From contig JABCYW010000046.1 of assembly GCA_013289985.1 (NCBI GenBank), forward strand, positions 1 through 39,708: DNA of 39,708 bases. The letters are read 5' to 3'. The DNA comes from Betaproteobacteria bacterium (GTDB lineage: Bacteria > Pseudomonadota > Gammaproteobacteria > Burkholderiales > Burkholderiaceae_C). This document shows positions 8,915 to 15,961 of the stretch, piece after piece. A program made the translations under genes and the position numbers. Under the pieces are notes generated by a model that had not been told where the DNA came from, searched no databases, and saw nothing but the letters and a program-made list of their open reading frames with translations. How positions within the stretch are numbered: the first letter of the stretch is position 1; each line of letters starts with the position of its first letter.

Positions 8915-9261
8915 TGGGTTCTCCTCAAGACTCGGTTGTTGTCGCGGATGTCTGCATGCAACTACCGAGCCAGGCGGAGACGAATCAGTTCATACGTACC
9001 AGGGTATGCACTGACAGAGAGGTCAGTGACTCTCTTGCGCGCCACGAGGTCGTCATGGCGCGGCTGCCGATCGGCGCGGCGGTGGCCTGCGCCGTCGCAC
9101 TATAGGGAACGAGCCATCGGGATCGGACGCTGGAAAACGTGGAGCGGGTTTGCGAGCATCGCGTCGATGCCCCGTTTTCCCGGGCGCCGATGCTGATACA
9201 GGGCGTCGGATACGGGTTTACGAATCCCTAGTTCGAAGGGGCCCGCCGTCGCGGCCAGGCC
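8915..9261. other. 347-base intergenic region upstream of the S53 peptidase
   Basis: I see no convincing coding sequence on either strand. Near 8919-8928 lies the Shine-Dalgarno of the TTG-started peptidase. A perfect inverted repeat is at 9009-9028 (separate entry). The GC content dips between 8930 and 9030, as expected for a promoter region; I cannot assign clear -35/-10 hexamers. The region 9110-9261 shows only random short frames. Confidence 0.5.
9009..9028. promoter_or_regulatory. perfect inverted repeat upstream of the S53 peptidase operon
   Basis: CACTGAC (9009-9015) and GTCAGTG (9022-9028) form perfect 7-bp arms with a 6-base spacer, about 95 bp upstream of the peptidase start. It looks like a regulator binding site; the regulator is not identifiable from the window. 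Confidence 0.45.
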
Positions 9262-9546
9262 TCATCGGGCCCCGCTCGCCGGCTCGAGGCGGCGCAGCGG
9301 TCGCCCGAGGCCGATGGAGCTCGCGCACGGATCGCCCTCGTCGGGCATGTGGCGCAGCTTGCTCGTGGGCCGCGCCGCGTCCTGCGGCGCGGAGACGGCG
9401 CGGCCGGGGCAGGGGACGGCGGAGGCAGGCGCGCTCGCGGCGCCGGCGGCCGCGGGCGCACCGCGCTCGTGCGCGGCGTCCGCGGGTGCGGGCGTGCACC
9501 AGGCTTGGCTGGCGGCAAGCAGCAGGGCCATGCAGGGAAGGCGCAT
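9262..9546 (-). CDS. possible small exported protein
   Basis: 94 residues from ATG 9546. The N-terminus MRLPCMALLLAASQAWCTPA is a plausible signal peptide (basic residue, hydrophobic core, small residues near the cleavage point). The remainder is Ala/Pro/Arg-rich and ends in a less compositionally extreme tail (HMPDEGDPCASSIGLGRPLR). No good Shine-Dalgarno is visible and overlapping frames on both strands are also open, as expected at this GC content. I do not recognise a family. The call rests mainly on the signal peptide and on codon-like third-position GC, so it may be non-coding. Confidence 0.33.
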   Translation of the reverse strand: MRLPCMALLLAASQAWCTPAPADAAHERGAPAAAGAASAPASAVPCPGRAVSAPQDAARPTSKLRHMPDEGDPCASSIGLGRPLRRLEPASGAR

Positions 9547-9800
9547 GCAGGTTGGCAAGGGCTTGCTCCGATCGTCGAGTCGAGTGGATGGGATCCGATC
9601 CTCGAGTGTGCCTCGCCGCAGGCAAGTCCGGATGCATCCGGACCGGCGCGGGCGTGGAGTCCGCACGCCCACTGCGATGCGTGGGTTCTCGCATCCCACG
9701 GCGCGCGCGTTCGGGATGACGATGGCCGTGCTGCCCACGGTCGTCGCCTATGTCTGGCTGGCGGTCCACTGGCTGGGGCGTGCCATGGCCTGAAGTGCCG
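9547..9800. other. intergenic stretch with an 18-bp palindrome
   Basis: No convincing gene. The perfect palindrome GTCCGGATGCATCCGGAC occupies 9626-9643. A 38-codon plus-strand frame (9677-9793) ends with a single hydrophobic segment (MAVLPTVVAYVWLAVHWLG) but has no Shine-Dalgarno; it is either a tiny membrane protein or chance. Confidence 0.4.
9626..9643. repeat. perfect 18-bp palindrome
   Basis: GTCCGGATGCATCCGGAC reads identically on both strands with no spacer. It lies 80 bp upstream of the possible small exported gene (minus strand) and could be an operator. No second copy was noticed in the window. Confidence 0.5.
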
Positions 9801-10664
9801 TCAAAGCTTGGCCAGCAGCTTCATCGTGAAGGAGTCGAATTCGATGAGTGCCTCGTCGCTGATGGGACGCTGCATCATCTTCCTTCGCTCGTTGCGCAGC
9901 GTCTCCGCCGAGGAGAGCGAAAAACTCAAGCCGGAGGAACTGGTCCGCAGTTCTTTCGCGAAGCCTGCCAGCGCGGGATCGACGCCCGGCCGCTCGCCGA
10001 AGGCCTTCAGCGCCGACATGCTGGCCGGCGTCATCAGGTACCAGGTCGCGTGGAGCAGGCTCCTCTGAGCACGGGGATCCTGTTCGGTGGCCAGCCTGTC
10101 GATGAGGTCCTGGTCGAACGCGACACCTTCGATGGGGTACAGCATGTAGACCAGCGCGTAGTCCTGTCCCAGGGCCAGCGAGTGCTCGGGAATGAAGGCC
10201 TTGAAGTCCGGGTAGGCGAGGACGCGGAAGGCGGCGGCTCGCGTGTCGAAGCCCTGGCTGGCGAACCAGTGGATCGTCTTCAGGTAGTTGGTGTTGTCGA
10301 CGTCCAGGAGATCGGCCTTGGGCATCGAGGCGAGTGCCAGTTCTCGATCGGACTTGTCCGTCGAGAGAGACAGAAGCAGCTTGGCGCCGTCGTAGGCGAA
10401 GAAGTCGGGGCTGCGCGTTCTTTCGAGTTCCTCACGCATGAGCGGAAGCACGTGTGTCGGGTCGGCCTTGGCCTCGGACCAGAAGGCGTCCAGTTCTTTT
10501 GACTTGGCATTGACCTCTGCCGTCGTCAGTGTGTGAGGATGGAAGGCGTAGAGTGAGGCGACCTGGGCGTGGAAATCGGCTGGGCTCGTCTGCGCCTGCG
10601 CGCCGGTGCAGGCGAGCAAGGCCAGTGCGATGGGCGGCCAGAGGAGGCAGATGCGGGTTGTCAT
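9801..10664 (-). CDS. exported protein of unknown function
   Basis: 287 residues from ATG 10664; the frame extends upstream, but this Met begins a clear Sec signal peptide (MTTRICLLWPPIALALLACTGAQAQ), so it is the preferred start. The mature protein is mainly alpha-helical with acidic and Leu/Ala-rich repeats (DAFWSEAKADPTHVLPLMRE, DFFAYDGAKLLLSLSTDKSD, DLIDRLATEQDPRAQRSLLH), resembling a HEAT-like solenoid. There is no cysteine after the signal and no catalytic signature I recognise. Base composition is clearly lower in GC than the neighbours and the gene sits beside a RAYT element, so horizontal acquisition is possible. It stands alone; no operon partner is evident. Confidence 0.75.
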   Translation of the reverse strand: MTTRICLLWPPIALALLACTGAQAQTSPADFHAQVASLYAFHPHTLTTAEVNAKSKELDAFWSEAKADPTHVLPLMREELERTRSPDFFAYDGAKLLLSLSTDKSDRELALASMPKADLLDVDNTNYLKTIHWFASQGFDTRAAAFRVLAYPDFKAFIPEHSLALGQDYALVYMLYPIEGVAFDQDLIDRLATEQDPRAQRSLLHATWYLMTPASMSALKAFGERPGVDPALAGFAKELRTSSSGLSFSLSSAETLRNERRKMMQRPISDEALIEFDSFTMKLLAKL

Positions 10665-10730
10665 GCGCGCGAGTCTAACGGCGCGGGTGCGGCGTGCAAG
10701 TTGCGTCGATCGCTCTTTGTGCACTTCATG

Positions 10731-10782
10731 GTCTGAGTGCGTGGAAATTCCTGCCTCTCAACGGAGCCTGACGCCAGGTTGG
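10731..10782 (+). repeat. direct repeat copy 1 (fragment of RAYT 3' coding region)
   Basis: 52 bases identical at 50 positions to 11621-11672 inside the transposase gene. Translated in the matching frame both encode SECVEIPASQRSLTPGW. Copy 1 is not part of an intact gene and ends five bases before the left REP-like repeat, so it looks like a relic of another RAYT copy or of a local duplication. Confidence 0.8.
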
Positions 10783-10786
10783 AGAC

Positions 10787-10811
10787 GGTGCCAGGTCTTG
10801 CTAGGCAACTT
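10787..10811 (-). repeat. REP-like repeat, left copy
   Basis: 25 bases, the exact reverse complement of 11922-11946. The core GCCAGGTCTTGCTAGGC can fold as an imperfect hairpin. Confidence 0.85.
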
Positions 10812-10929
10812 CTCGCATCACGCGGTTCTTGAGACAACGGCAGGCCTCCGTGGCCGAAGTTCCGCGCTGCGCAAGCGAATGTGCGGGCTGCGTCCACATG
10901 CTCCGAAATCAAGCTTTCGGCGAGGGACG

Positions 10930-10946
10930 CATCCTGCCGCAGGATG
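10930..10946. promoter_or_regulatory. dyad immediately upstream of the RAYT gene
   Basis: CATCCTGC, one base, GCAGGATG: perfect 8-bp arms ending 12 bases before the ATG at 10959. It would occupy the leader or promoter of the transposase gene and may act as an operator or translation-blocking element (inference). Confidence 0.45.
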
Positions 10947-10958
10947 TAGCCTTTGCCG

Positions 10959-11837
10959 ATGAGCCGACCACTGCGCATCGAGTTTCCCGGCGCGATCTAT
11001 CACATCACCTCGCGCGGCAATCGACGCGCACCCATATTCGTCGACCCTCAGGACAGGCGTCGCATGCTGGAAGTCGTCGGCCAGGCTATGTCCCGGTATG
11101 ACGCAGAGGTACTCGCGTACTGCCAGATGGGCAATCACTACCATCTGGTGCTGCGTACCCGTCGTGCGAACGTGTCACGAATCATGCGTCATCTCAATGG
11201 CGAATATGCCCGTGCGTTCAATCTGCGACATGCGCTTGATGGTCATTTGTTCCAACGACGATTCCACTCGATTCTCGTGGACAGCGATGCGTACCTCGTG
11301 GAGGTTTGCCGGTATGTCGAGCTGAATCCGGTTCGCGCGGGGCTCGTGGCTCGCGCCGAAGACTGGGCCTGGTCGAGCTTCAGGGCGAACACCGGTGCCG
11401 AGAGTCCCCCAGCATGGTTGGCGACCTCCGAACTTCACAACCATATTCTGAGGCGGGACGTCACGACGCCTGAAGATCAGAAATCCGCGATGCAGGCCTA
11501 TGCGCAACTCGTGAATGAGGTTTCGAATGCAAACCCGTGGGTCAACGGGTTGAATCACGAGATCTTCCTGGGTGACGACGCCTTCGTTGCCGGCATACAG
11601 GCCCGCGTCGATGGCTCGACGTCTGAGTGCGTGGAAATTCCCGCCTCTCAACGGAGCCTGACGCCGGGTTGGCACGAACGACAGGCAGCGACGGTATCGC
11701 GTGCGGAGGCGTTTCGGATCGCCTATGCAGACGGCGGAATGACCATGGTGCAGATCGCCCGCCAAGCCAACTTGTCCATCTCGCGAATCAGCCGGCTGAT
11801 TGCGCGCGCCGAGCAGGCATTGCGGAAGGACACCTGA
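10959..11837 (+). CDS. REP-associated tyrosine transposase (RAYT, Y1_Tnp/HUH family)
   Basis: 292 residues from ATG 10959 (a TTG two codons earlier is less likely). The N-terminus SRPLRIEFPGAIYHITSRGN is the typical RAYT opening. The HUH metal motif is in MGNHYHLVL, and the candidate nucleophilic Tyr is in CRYVELNPVRAGLV. A further conserved GHLFQRRF lies between them. The C-terminus carries a helix-turn-helix (MTMVQIARQANLSISRISRL). The enzyme would nick and rejoin single-stranded REP hairpins through a 5'-phosphotyrosine. Reading frame and motifs are intact, so it may be active. GC is lower than in flanking genes, consistent with acquired DNA. A 52-base segment of its 3' half is duplicated upstream at 10731-10782. 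Confidence 0.93.
   Translation: MSRPLRIEFPGAIYHITSRGNRRAPIFVDPQDRRRMLEVVGQAMSRYDAEVLAYCQMGNHYHLVLRTRRANVSRIMRHLNGEYARAFNLRHALDGHLFQRRFHSILVDSDAYLVEVCRYVELNPVRAGLVARAEDWAWSSFRANTGAESPPAWLATSELHNHILRRDVTTPEDQKSAMQAYAQLVNEVSNANPWVNGLNHEIFLGDDAFVAGIQARVDGSTSECVEIPASQRSLTPGWHERQAATVSRAEAFRIAYADGGMTMVQIARQANLSISRISRLIARAEQALRKDT
11621..11672 (+). repeat. direct repeat copy 2 (within the RAYT gene)
   Basis: Matches 10731-10782 at 50 of 52 bases. It lies in the linker between the Y1 domain and the C-terminal helix-turn-helix. Confidence 0.8.
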
Positions 11838-11886
11838 AGTTCGCGGATTGCGCGAGACCGCGCGGGTCGCTCACGCACGCCTCAAT

Positions 11887-11909
11887 GTTGCCAGGCAAGA
11901 CCTGGCACC
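11887..11909 (+). repeat. REP-like repeat, middle copy with perfect hairpin
   Basis: 23 bases similar to the copy at 11924-11946. Here the arms are perfect: GCCAGG, loop CAAGA, CCTGGC. Same orientation as the right copy, 14 bp before it, giving a head-to-tail pair downstream of the transposase. Confidence 0.8.
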
Positions 11910-11921
11910 TTCGAGTGAGCA

Positions 11922-11946
11922 AAGTTGCCTAGCAAGACCTGGCACC
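11922..11946 (+). repeat. REP-like repeat, right copy
   Basis: 25 bases, exact reverse complement of the left copy at 10787-10811. It ends 8 bases before the encoded CCA end of tRNA-Ser. Confidence 0.85.
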
Positions 11947-11954
11947 CTCGAGAT

Positions 11955-12042
11955 TGGCGGAAGCGGTGAGATTCGAACTCACGGGCCCTTGCGGGCCGAC
12001 GGTTTTCAAGACCGTTGCAATCGACCACTCTGCCACGCTTCC
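11955..12042 (-). tRNA. tRNA-Ser (anticodon UGA)
   Basis: On the minus strand a 7-bp acceptor stem GGAAGCG/CGCTTCC is followed by discriminator G and an encoded CCA. The D-arm contains GCAGAGTGGTCGATTGC. The anticodon stem-loop is ACGGT-CTTGAAA-ACCGT with anticodon TGA (plus-strand TCA at 12006-12008). A long variable arm (CGGCCCGCAAGGGCCC) follows, as required for class II serine tRNA, and the T-loop is GTTCGAATC. It lies 35 bp downstream of apaH on the same strand. Confidence 0.97.
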
Positions 12043-12077
12043 TGGAGTCGAGGCCGCGATTGTAGCGACCGGGCCGG

Positions 12078-12896
12078 TCAGCCGGGCTTGCGCGCCTGCG
12101 GGCAGCTGACCTGGATCACCTCGCGACGCCCATCGTCCACGCGCACGGCGGTGAGCGCGCCGCCCCACACGCAGCCGGTATCGATGGACAGCAGCAGCGG
12201 GCTGTCGACGAGGCCCAGCTGCGACCAGTGGCCGAAGGCGATCGGGGTGTCCTTCGTCAGGCGGCCGGGATGCTCGAACCAGGGCAGCATGCCCGGCGGG
12301 TACTCGCCCGGGGCGTCCTTCTTGAGCTCCAGTTCGCCATCCGCGCTGCACACGCGCATGCGCGTGAGCGTGTTGACGATGAAGCGCCAGCGGTCGGGGC
12401 CTTGCAGCGCGGCGTCCCAGCGGCGCGGCTCGTTGCCGTACATCGTCGGCAGGAAGGTGGCGATGTCGGGCGAGCGCAGCAGCGTCTCGATCTCGCCCGC
12501 GCACGCGAGGGTCTGGTCGGCGCTCCATTGCGGGATGACGCCGGCGTGCACCAGCAGCCAGCCGCAGGCCTGGGCGGCCATGCGGCGGTGGCGCAGCCAG
12601 TCGAGCAGGGCGTCGCGCCGCGGGTCGGCGAGGATCTCGGCCAGGGTGTCGCTCCTGCCCGGCGGGCGCACGCCGTGGGCGACGGCCAGCAGGTGCAGGT
12701 CGTGGTTGCCCAGCAGGCACTGGGCGGCGTCGCCCAGCGCGGCCAGGCGGCGCAGCACGGGCAGCGACTGCGGCCCGCGGTTGACCAGGTCGCCCAGCAG
12801 GTGCAGGCGGTCGCGCGACGGGGAGAAATCGATCTTGGCCAGCAGGTGGTCCAGGGGGGCGCAGCAGCCCTGGACGTCGCCTATCAGATAATCCAT
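12078..12896 (-). CDS. apaH: symmetrical bis(5'-nucleosyl)-tetraphosphatase ApaH
   Basis: 272 residues, ATG at 12896. Hydrolyses diadenosine tetraphosphate to two ADP, limiting alarmone and Np4-capped RNA levels. The metallophosphoesterase motifs are complete: GDVQGC (residues 7-12), GDLVNRGP, GNHDLH, and the later VHAGV and FGHWS that supply further metal-binding His. Length agrees with the family (about 270-280). Cytoplasmic. It is divergent from the CNNM gene at 13025, with 128 bp between them, and upstream of tRNA-Ser. Confidence 0.95.
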   Translation of the reverse strand: MDYLIGDVQGCCAPLDHLLAKIDFSPSRDRLHLLGDLVNRGPQSLPVLRRLAALGDAAQCLLGNHDLHLLAVAHGVRPPGRSDTLAEILADPRRDALLDWLRHRRMAAQACGWLLVHAGVIPQWSADQTLACAGEIETLLRSPDIATFLPTMYGNEPRRWDAALQGPDRWRFIVNTLTRMRVCSADGELELKKDAPGEYPPGMLPWFEHPGRLTKDTPIAFGHWSQLGLVDSPLLLSIDTGCVWGGALTAVRVDDGRREVIQVSCPQARKPG

Positions 12897-12953
12897 GGTC
12901 CGATTCTGCTACGCTCGCGGGCTTTGGCCCCGCCGGGCCTCCGTATTTCCCCT

Positions 12954-12975
12954 GGGGATGCCCTGGCGCATCCCC
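12954..12975. promoter_or_regulatory. inverted repeat in the apaH/CNNM intergenic region
   Basis: GGGGATGC (12954-12961), spacer CCTGGC, GCATCCCC (12968-12975): perfect 8-bp arms, 49 bp before the CNNM start and 57 bp before the apaH start. It may be an operator or a leader hairpin; no known riboswitch fold was recognised around it. Confidence 0.4.
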
Positions 12976-13024
12976 TGTTCCGCGTCCAGCCCCGGACCGG
13001 GATCCCACCCCTACGCGCTTCTCG

Positions 13025-14326
13025 ATGGACGTCGCCCTTCTCTTTTTCCTGATCGTGCTGAACGCCGCGTTCGCCATGTCGGAAATGGCGTTGACGGCCA
13101 GCCGCAAGGCGCGGCTGCAGGTGATGCTGGAGGCCGGCGAGCGCGGCGCCGAGGCGGCGATCGACCTGCACGACCATCCCACCAAGTTCCTGTCGACGGT
13201 GCAGGTGGGCATCACGTCGATCAGCGTGCTCAACGGCATCGTGGGCGACGCGGCGTTCTCCGAGCCGCTGGGCGAGTGGCTGCACGCCACGTTCGCGCTG
13301 AGCGCGCGCCCCGCGCACCTCACGGCGACGGCGCTGGTGGTGCTGATCATCACGGTGGTCACCATCATCTTCGGCGAGCTGGTGCCCAAGCGCATCGGCC
13401 AGATGTTTCCCGAGACGGTGGCGGGCATCCTCGCACCGACCATGCTGATGCTGTCGGTGGCCACGCGGCCGCTGGTCGTGCTGCTGTCCAAGACCACCGA
13501 GGCCATCCTGCGCCTGCTGGGAGTCCGCGGCAACGCCAGCCGCGCGGTGACGGAAGAGGAGATCGCGGCCAGCCTGGAAGAGGGCCTGGACGCCGGCGTG
13601 ATCGAGGCGCAGGAGCACCAGATGGTGCGCAACGTGTTCCGCCTGGACGACCGCCAGATCGGCTCGATGATGATCCCGCGCGCGGAAATCCACTGGCTCG
13701 ACGCCAACGACCCGATCGAGAAGGTGCTCAAGGCGGTGATCGAGGAGGCGCACGCGCGCTACCCGGTGTGCCGCGGCGGCCTCGACGACGTCATCGGCGT
13801 CATCACCGCCCAGGGCCTGCTCAGGCCGCTGGCCGAGGGCCGCACGCCGGTGCTCACCGAGGAGCTGCTGCCGCCGGTCTTCGTGCCCGAGACGCTGTCC
13901 GGCATGGAGCTGCTGGATCATTTCCGCACCCACGTGGCGCAGCTCGTGTTCGTCGTCGACGAGTACGGCGCGGTGCAGGGCGTCATCACCCTGCGCGACG
14001 TGCTGGAGGCCATCACGGGTGAATTCGGCCCCGAATCCGGCGATGATGCGTGGGCGGTGCGCCGCGAGGACGGCAGCTGGCTGATGGACGGCCTGATCCC
14101 GGTGCCCGAGATCAAGGATCGCCTCGAAATCAAGGATCTGCCCGAGGAAGACCGCGGGCGCTACAACACCCTGGCCGGCATGATCATGCTGCTGCTGGGA
14201 CGCCTGCCCCGGACGACCGATGCGGTCGAATGGGGAGATTGGCGATTCGAGGTCGTCGACCTCGACGGCAAGCGAGTCGACAAGGTACTCGTGAGCCGGA
14301 ATACTTCCCCTGGAGAACAACCATGA
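13025..14326 (+). CDS. CNNM/CorC (HlyC-type) membrane transporter with CBS domains
   Basis: 433 residues, ATG at 13025. N-terminal DUF21/CNNM membrane domain (residues 1 to about 190) with hydrophobic segments MDVALLFFLIVLNAAFAMSE, LTATALVVLIITVVTIIFGE and a helix near ILAPTMLMLSVATRPL. Conserved family signatures include SEMALTASRKAR and FGELVPKRI. A CBS pair follows (about 205-330; MIPRAEIHWLD and VVDEYGAVQGVITLRDVLE), then a C-terminal CorC_HlyC domain (about 345-430, DGSWLMDGLIPVPEI). Proteins of this family are linked to Mg2+/Co2+ efflux; the older name hemolysin-like is misleading. The stop overlaps the start of the SapC-family gene in ATGA (14323-14326), implying translational coupling. 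Confidence 0.92.
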   Translation: MDVALLFFLIVLNAAFAMSEMALTASRKARLQVMLEAGERGAEAAIDLHDHPTKFLSTVQVGITSISVLNGIVGDAAFSEPLGEWLHATFALSARPAHLTATALVVLIITVVTIIFGELVPKRIGQMFPETVAGILAPTMLMLSVATRPLVVLLSKTTEAILRLLGVRGNASRAVTEEEIAASLEEGLDAGVIEAQEHQMVRNVFRLDDRQIGSMMIPRAEIHWLDANDPIEKVLKAVIEEAHARYPVCRGGLDDVIGVITAQGLLRPLAEGRTPVLTEELLPPVFVPETLSGMELLDHFRTHVAQLVFVVDEYGAVQGVITLRDVLEAITGEFGPESGDDAWAVRREDGSWLMDGLIPVPEIKDRLEIKDLPEEDRGRYNTLAGMIMLLLGRLPRTTDAVEWGDWRFEVVDLDGKRVDKVLVSRNTSPGEQP

Positions 14327-15081
14327 TCGTCACGAACCTGCACAAAGAGCCGCTTGCGCTCGACACTGTCCTTCACCGCGACCTGCGCCTGAAGAATGAG
14401 CTGAACGCGATCCCGCGGCTCGCCCCGTTCACCTCGTTCATGGTGTCGGTGAGCGAATTCTCCGACGCGGCGCTCCACTTCCCCATCCTGTTCGTGCGCG
14501 CCGCGCCCGACGCGCTCGGCCGCGACACCGTCGCGCCGGTGGCCGTGTTCGGCATGAAGCCGGGCGAGAACCTGTTCGTCACGCCCGACGACAAGTGGGA
14601 CGCCGGCTACGTGCCCGCGATGCTGCGCGCCTATCCGTTCACGATGGCCCGCATCGAAGGCTCCGACCGCTGGGCCATCGTGTTCGACAACACGTGGGAA
14701 GGCATGTCGCGCACCGAGGGCCTGCCGCTGTTCGACGAGAAGGGCGAGGCCACCGAGCTGCTCAACGGCATCCACAAGTTCGTGCAGGATCTCGAGACCG
14801 ACCTCGAGCGCACCCGCCAGGCCTGCGCCGCGCTGCTGGAGATGAAGCTGCTCAAGCCGATGCGCTTCGACGCGACGCTGGCCAGCGGCGAGTCGCTGTC
14901 GGTGGACGGCTTCATGACGGTCGACGAGGAGGCGCTCGGCAAGCTGCCCGACGCCCAGATCGCCCAGATGTACCGCAACGGCCTGCTGGGCCTGCTGCAG
15001 ATCCACATGGTGTCGCTGAACAACATGCGCCGCCTGCTCGATCGCCGCATCACGCAGCAGAACGCCGCCAAGATGGCCTGA
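14323..15081 (+). CDS. SapC family protein
   Basis: 252 residues from ATG 14323, which overlaps the upstream TGA by four bases. The sequence follows the SapC family pattern: an N-terminal L-x-RDLRLKNELNAIPRL region, FPILFVRAAPDA, VAVFGMKPGENLFV, KWDAGYVPAMLRAYPFTMA and a C-terminal helical region (LLEMKLLKPMRFD). The family was named from an S-layer-associated gene in Campylobacter; in proteobacteria its role is not established. No signal peptide or membrane segment, so it is probably cytoplasmic. Coupling to a CNNM transporter suggests a shared role, but this is inference. A strong hairpin follows at 15086-15114. Confidence 0.82.
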   Translation: MIVTNLHKEPLALDTVLHRDLRLKNELNAIPRLAPFTSFMVSVSEFSDAALHFPILFVRAAPDALGRDTVAPVAVFGMKPGENLFVTPDDKWDAGYVPAMLRAYPFTMARIEGSDRWAIVFDNTWEGMSRTEGLPLFDEKGEATELLNGIHKFVQDLETDLERTRQACAALLEMKLLKPMRFDATLASGESLSVDGFMTVDEEALGKLPDAQIAQMYRNGLLGLLQIHMVSLNNMRRLLDRRITQQNAAKMA

Positions 15082-15085
15082 CGAC

Positions 15086-15114
15086 GGCCCGTGGCGCGGG
15101 ATGCGCCGCGGGCC
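15086..15114. terminator. bidirectional terminator hairpin
   Basis: GGCCCGTGGCGC (15086-15097) pairs with GCGCCGCGGGCC (15103-15114) around a 5-base loop; the only imperfection is a G-T pair. It lies between the convergent SapC-family and IclR genes. There is no strong T-tract on either side. Confidence 0.65.
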
Positions 15115-15119
15115 CGTTC

Positions 15120-15947
15120 TCATGCGGGCGGCTTCCACCCCAGCCGCGTCGACAGCTGCGCCGCGGCCGGCTTGAGCCGCGCCGCGACCGCGCCGTCCAC
15201 CGCCGAATCGAAGGTGGCGCTGGGCCCGATCGCGGTCAGGCTCAGCACCAGGTGGCCGCGGGCGTCGAACACCGGTACCGATACCGCGCTGACGCCCGGC
15301 AGCGCCACGCCGTCGATCACGGCGATGCCGTGGGCCCGCACCTGTTCCACCTCGCGGTCGAAGGCCGTGCCCAGCCCGAAGCGACCCCCGCGCGCGCGGG
15401 CGGCACGCGCGGGCTCGAGGCGCGCCTCGTTGTCCAGCGCCTCGCGCACGGCCTCCATCGGGCCGAACGCGGCGAACAGGCGGCCCGAGGCGGTGTCGGG
15501 GATGCTCATCACCGTGCCGTGGCGCATCGACACGTGCACGGGCGAGGGCGCCTCCGCGATGCGCACCAGCGTGGGCCCGCGATGGCCCCACACCGCGATG
15601 GCCACCGTGTGCCCGGTGGCGCGCGCCAGCTCGTCGATGCGCTCGGTGGCCAGGCGCACCGGGTCGTACTGCTGCAGGCCGATGAGGCCCATCTGCAGCG
15701 CCAGCGGGCCCAGGCCGTAGCGGCCGCCCTCGGTCTCGCGCTCCACCAGCCCCAGCTTGATGAAGCTCACCAGGTAGGGGTGCGCCTTGCCGGCGCTCAT
15801 GTCGGCGGCCGCGGCCAGGTCCTTCAGCGCCAGCGGCTGGCCGTGGTGGGCCAGCGCCAGCAGCAGGCGGCCGCCCACCTCGATGCTCTGGATGCCGCGC
15901 GAATCGGAGTCGCGGGCGGGCTGGGTCGTTCTGGTGGATGAGGTCAC
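15120..15947 (-). CDS. IclR family transcriptional regulator, likely of the homogentisate genes
   Basis: 275 residues. The start is GTG at 15947; no ATG or other start lies upstream in frame before the hmgA promoter, and the next in-frame Met is inside the helix-turn-helix. N-terminal winged HTH (about residues 18-80: SIEVGGRLLLALAHHGQPLALKDLAAAADM...), C-terminal IclR ligand-binding domain (about 95-270, with IPDTASGRLFAAF and GVALPGVSAVSVPVFD). It is divergently transcribed from hmgA-fahA, the arrangement of HmgR-type regulators, so homogentisate or a relative is the probable effector (inference). The Shine-Dalgarno is poor. Confidence 0.88.
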   Translation of the reverse strand: MTSSTRTTQPARDSDSRGIQSIEVGGRLLLALAHHGQPLALKDLAAAADMSAGKAHPYLVSFIKLGLVERETEGGRYGLGPLALQMGLIGLQQYDPVRLATERIDELARATGHTVAIAVWGHRGPTLVRIAEAPSPVHVSMRHGTVMSIPDTASGRLFAAFGPMEAVREALDNEARLEPARAARARGGRFGLGTAFDREVEQVRAHGIAVIDGVALPGVSAVSVPVFDARGHLVLSLTAIGPSATFDSAVDGAVAARLKPAAAQLSTRLGWKPPA

Positions 15948-15961
15948 GGCGGACAGGGCGA

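Larger units (their letters stand above)
10787..11946 (+). mobile_element. RAYT transposase unit bracketed by REP-like inverted repeats
   Basis: A REP-associated tyrosine transposase gene (10959-11837) lies between a 25-bp repeat at 10787-10811 and its exact reverse complement at 11922-11946, with a third imperfect copy at 11887-11909. The unit is lower in GC than the host DNA and ends 8 bp from the 3' end of tRNA-Ser. RAYTs are generally domesticated and are thought to mobilise short REP hairpins instead of whole elements (family knowledge), so the boundaries given are those of the outer repeats and not proven transposon ends. Confidence 0.75.

Noticed and set aside
9085-9110. CACTATAGGGA resembling the end of a T7 promoter
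   Set aside because: Only about 11 bases match, the upstream half of the phage promoter is absent, and no phage genes are nearby.
10818-11144. Minus-strand frames at the start of the RAYT element
   Set aside because: Opposite the conserved RAYT N-terminus; no recognisable features.
10787-11946. CRISPR-like array at the REP repeats
   Set aside because: Only three copies, in different orientations and with unequal spacing; they flank a RAYT gene, which explains them.
12897-13024. Mg2+ riboswitch (M-box or similar) upstream of the CNNM gene
   Set aside because: Only one simple inverted repeat is present in 128 bp; no multi-stem conserved architecture could be made out.
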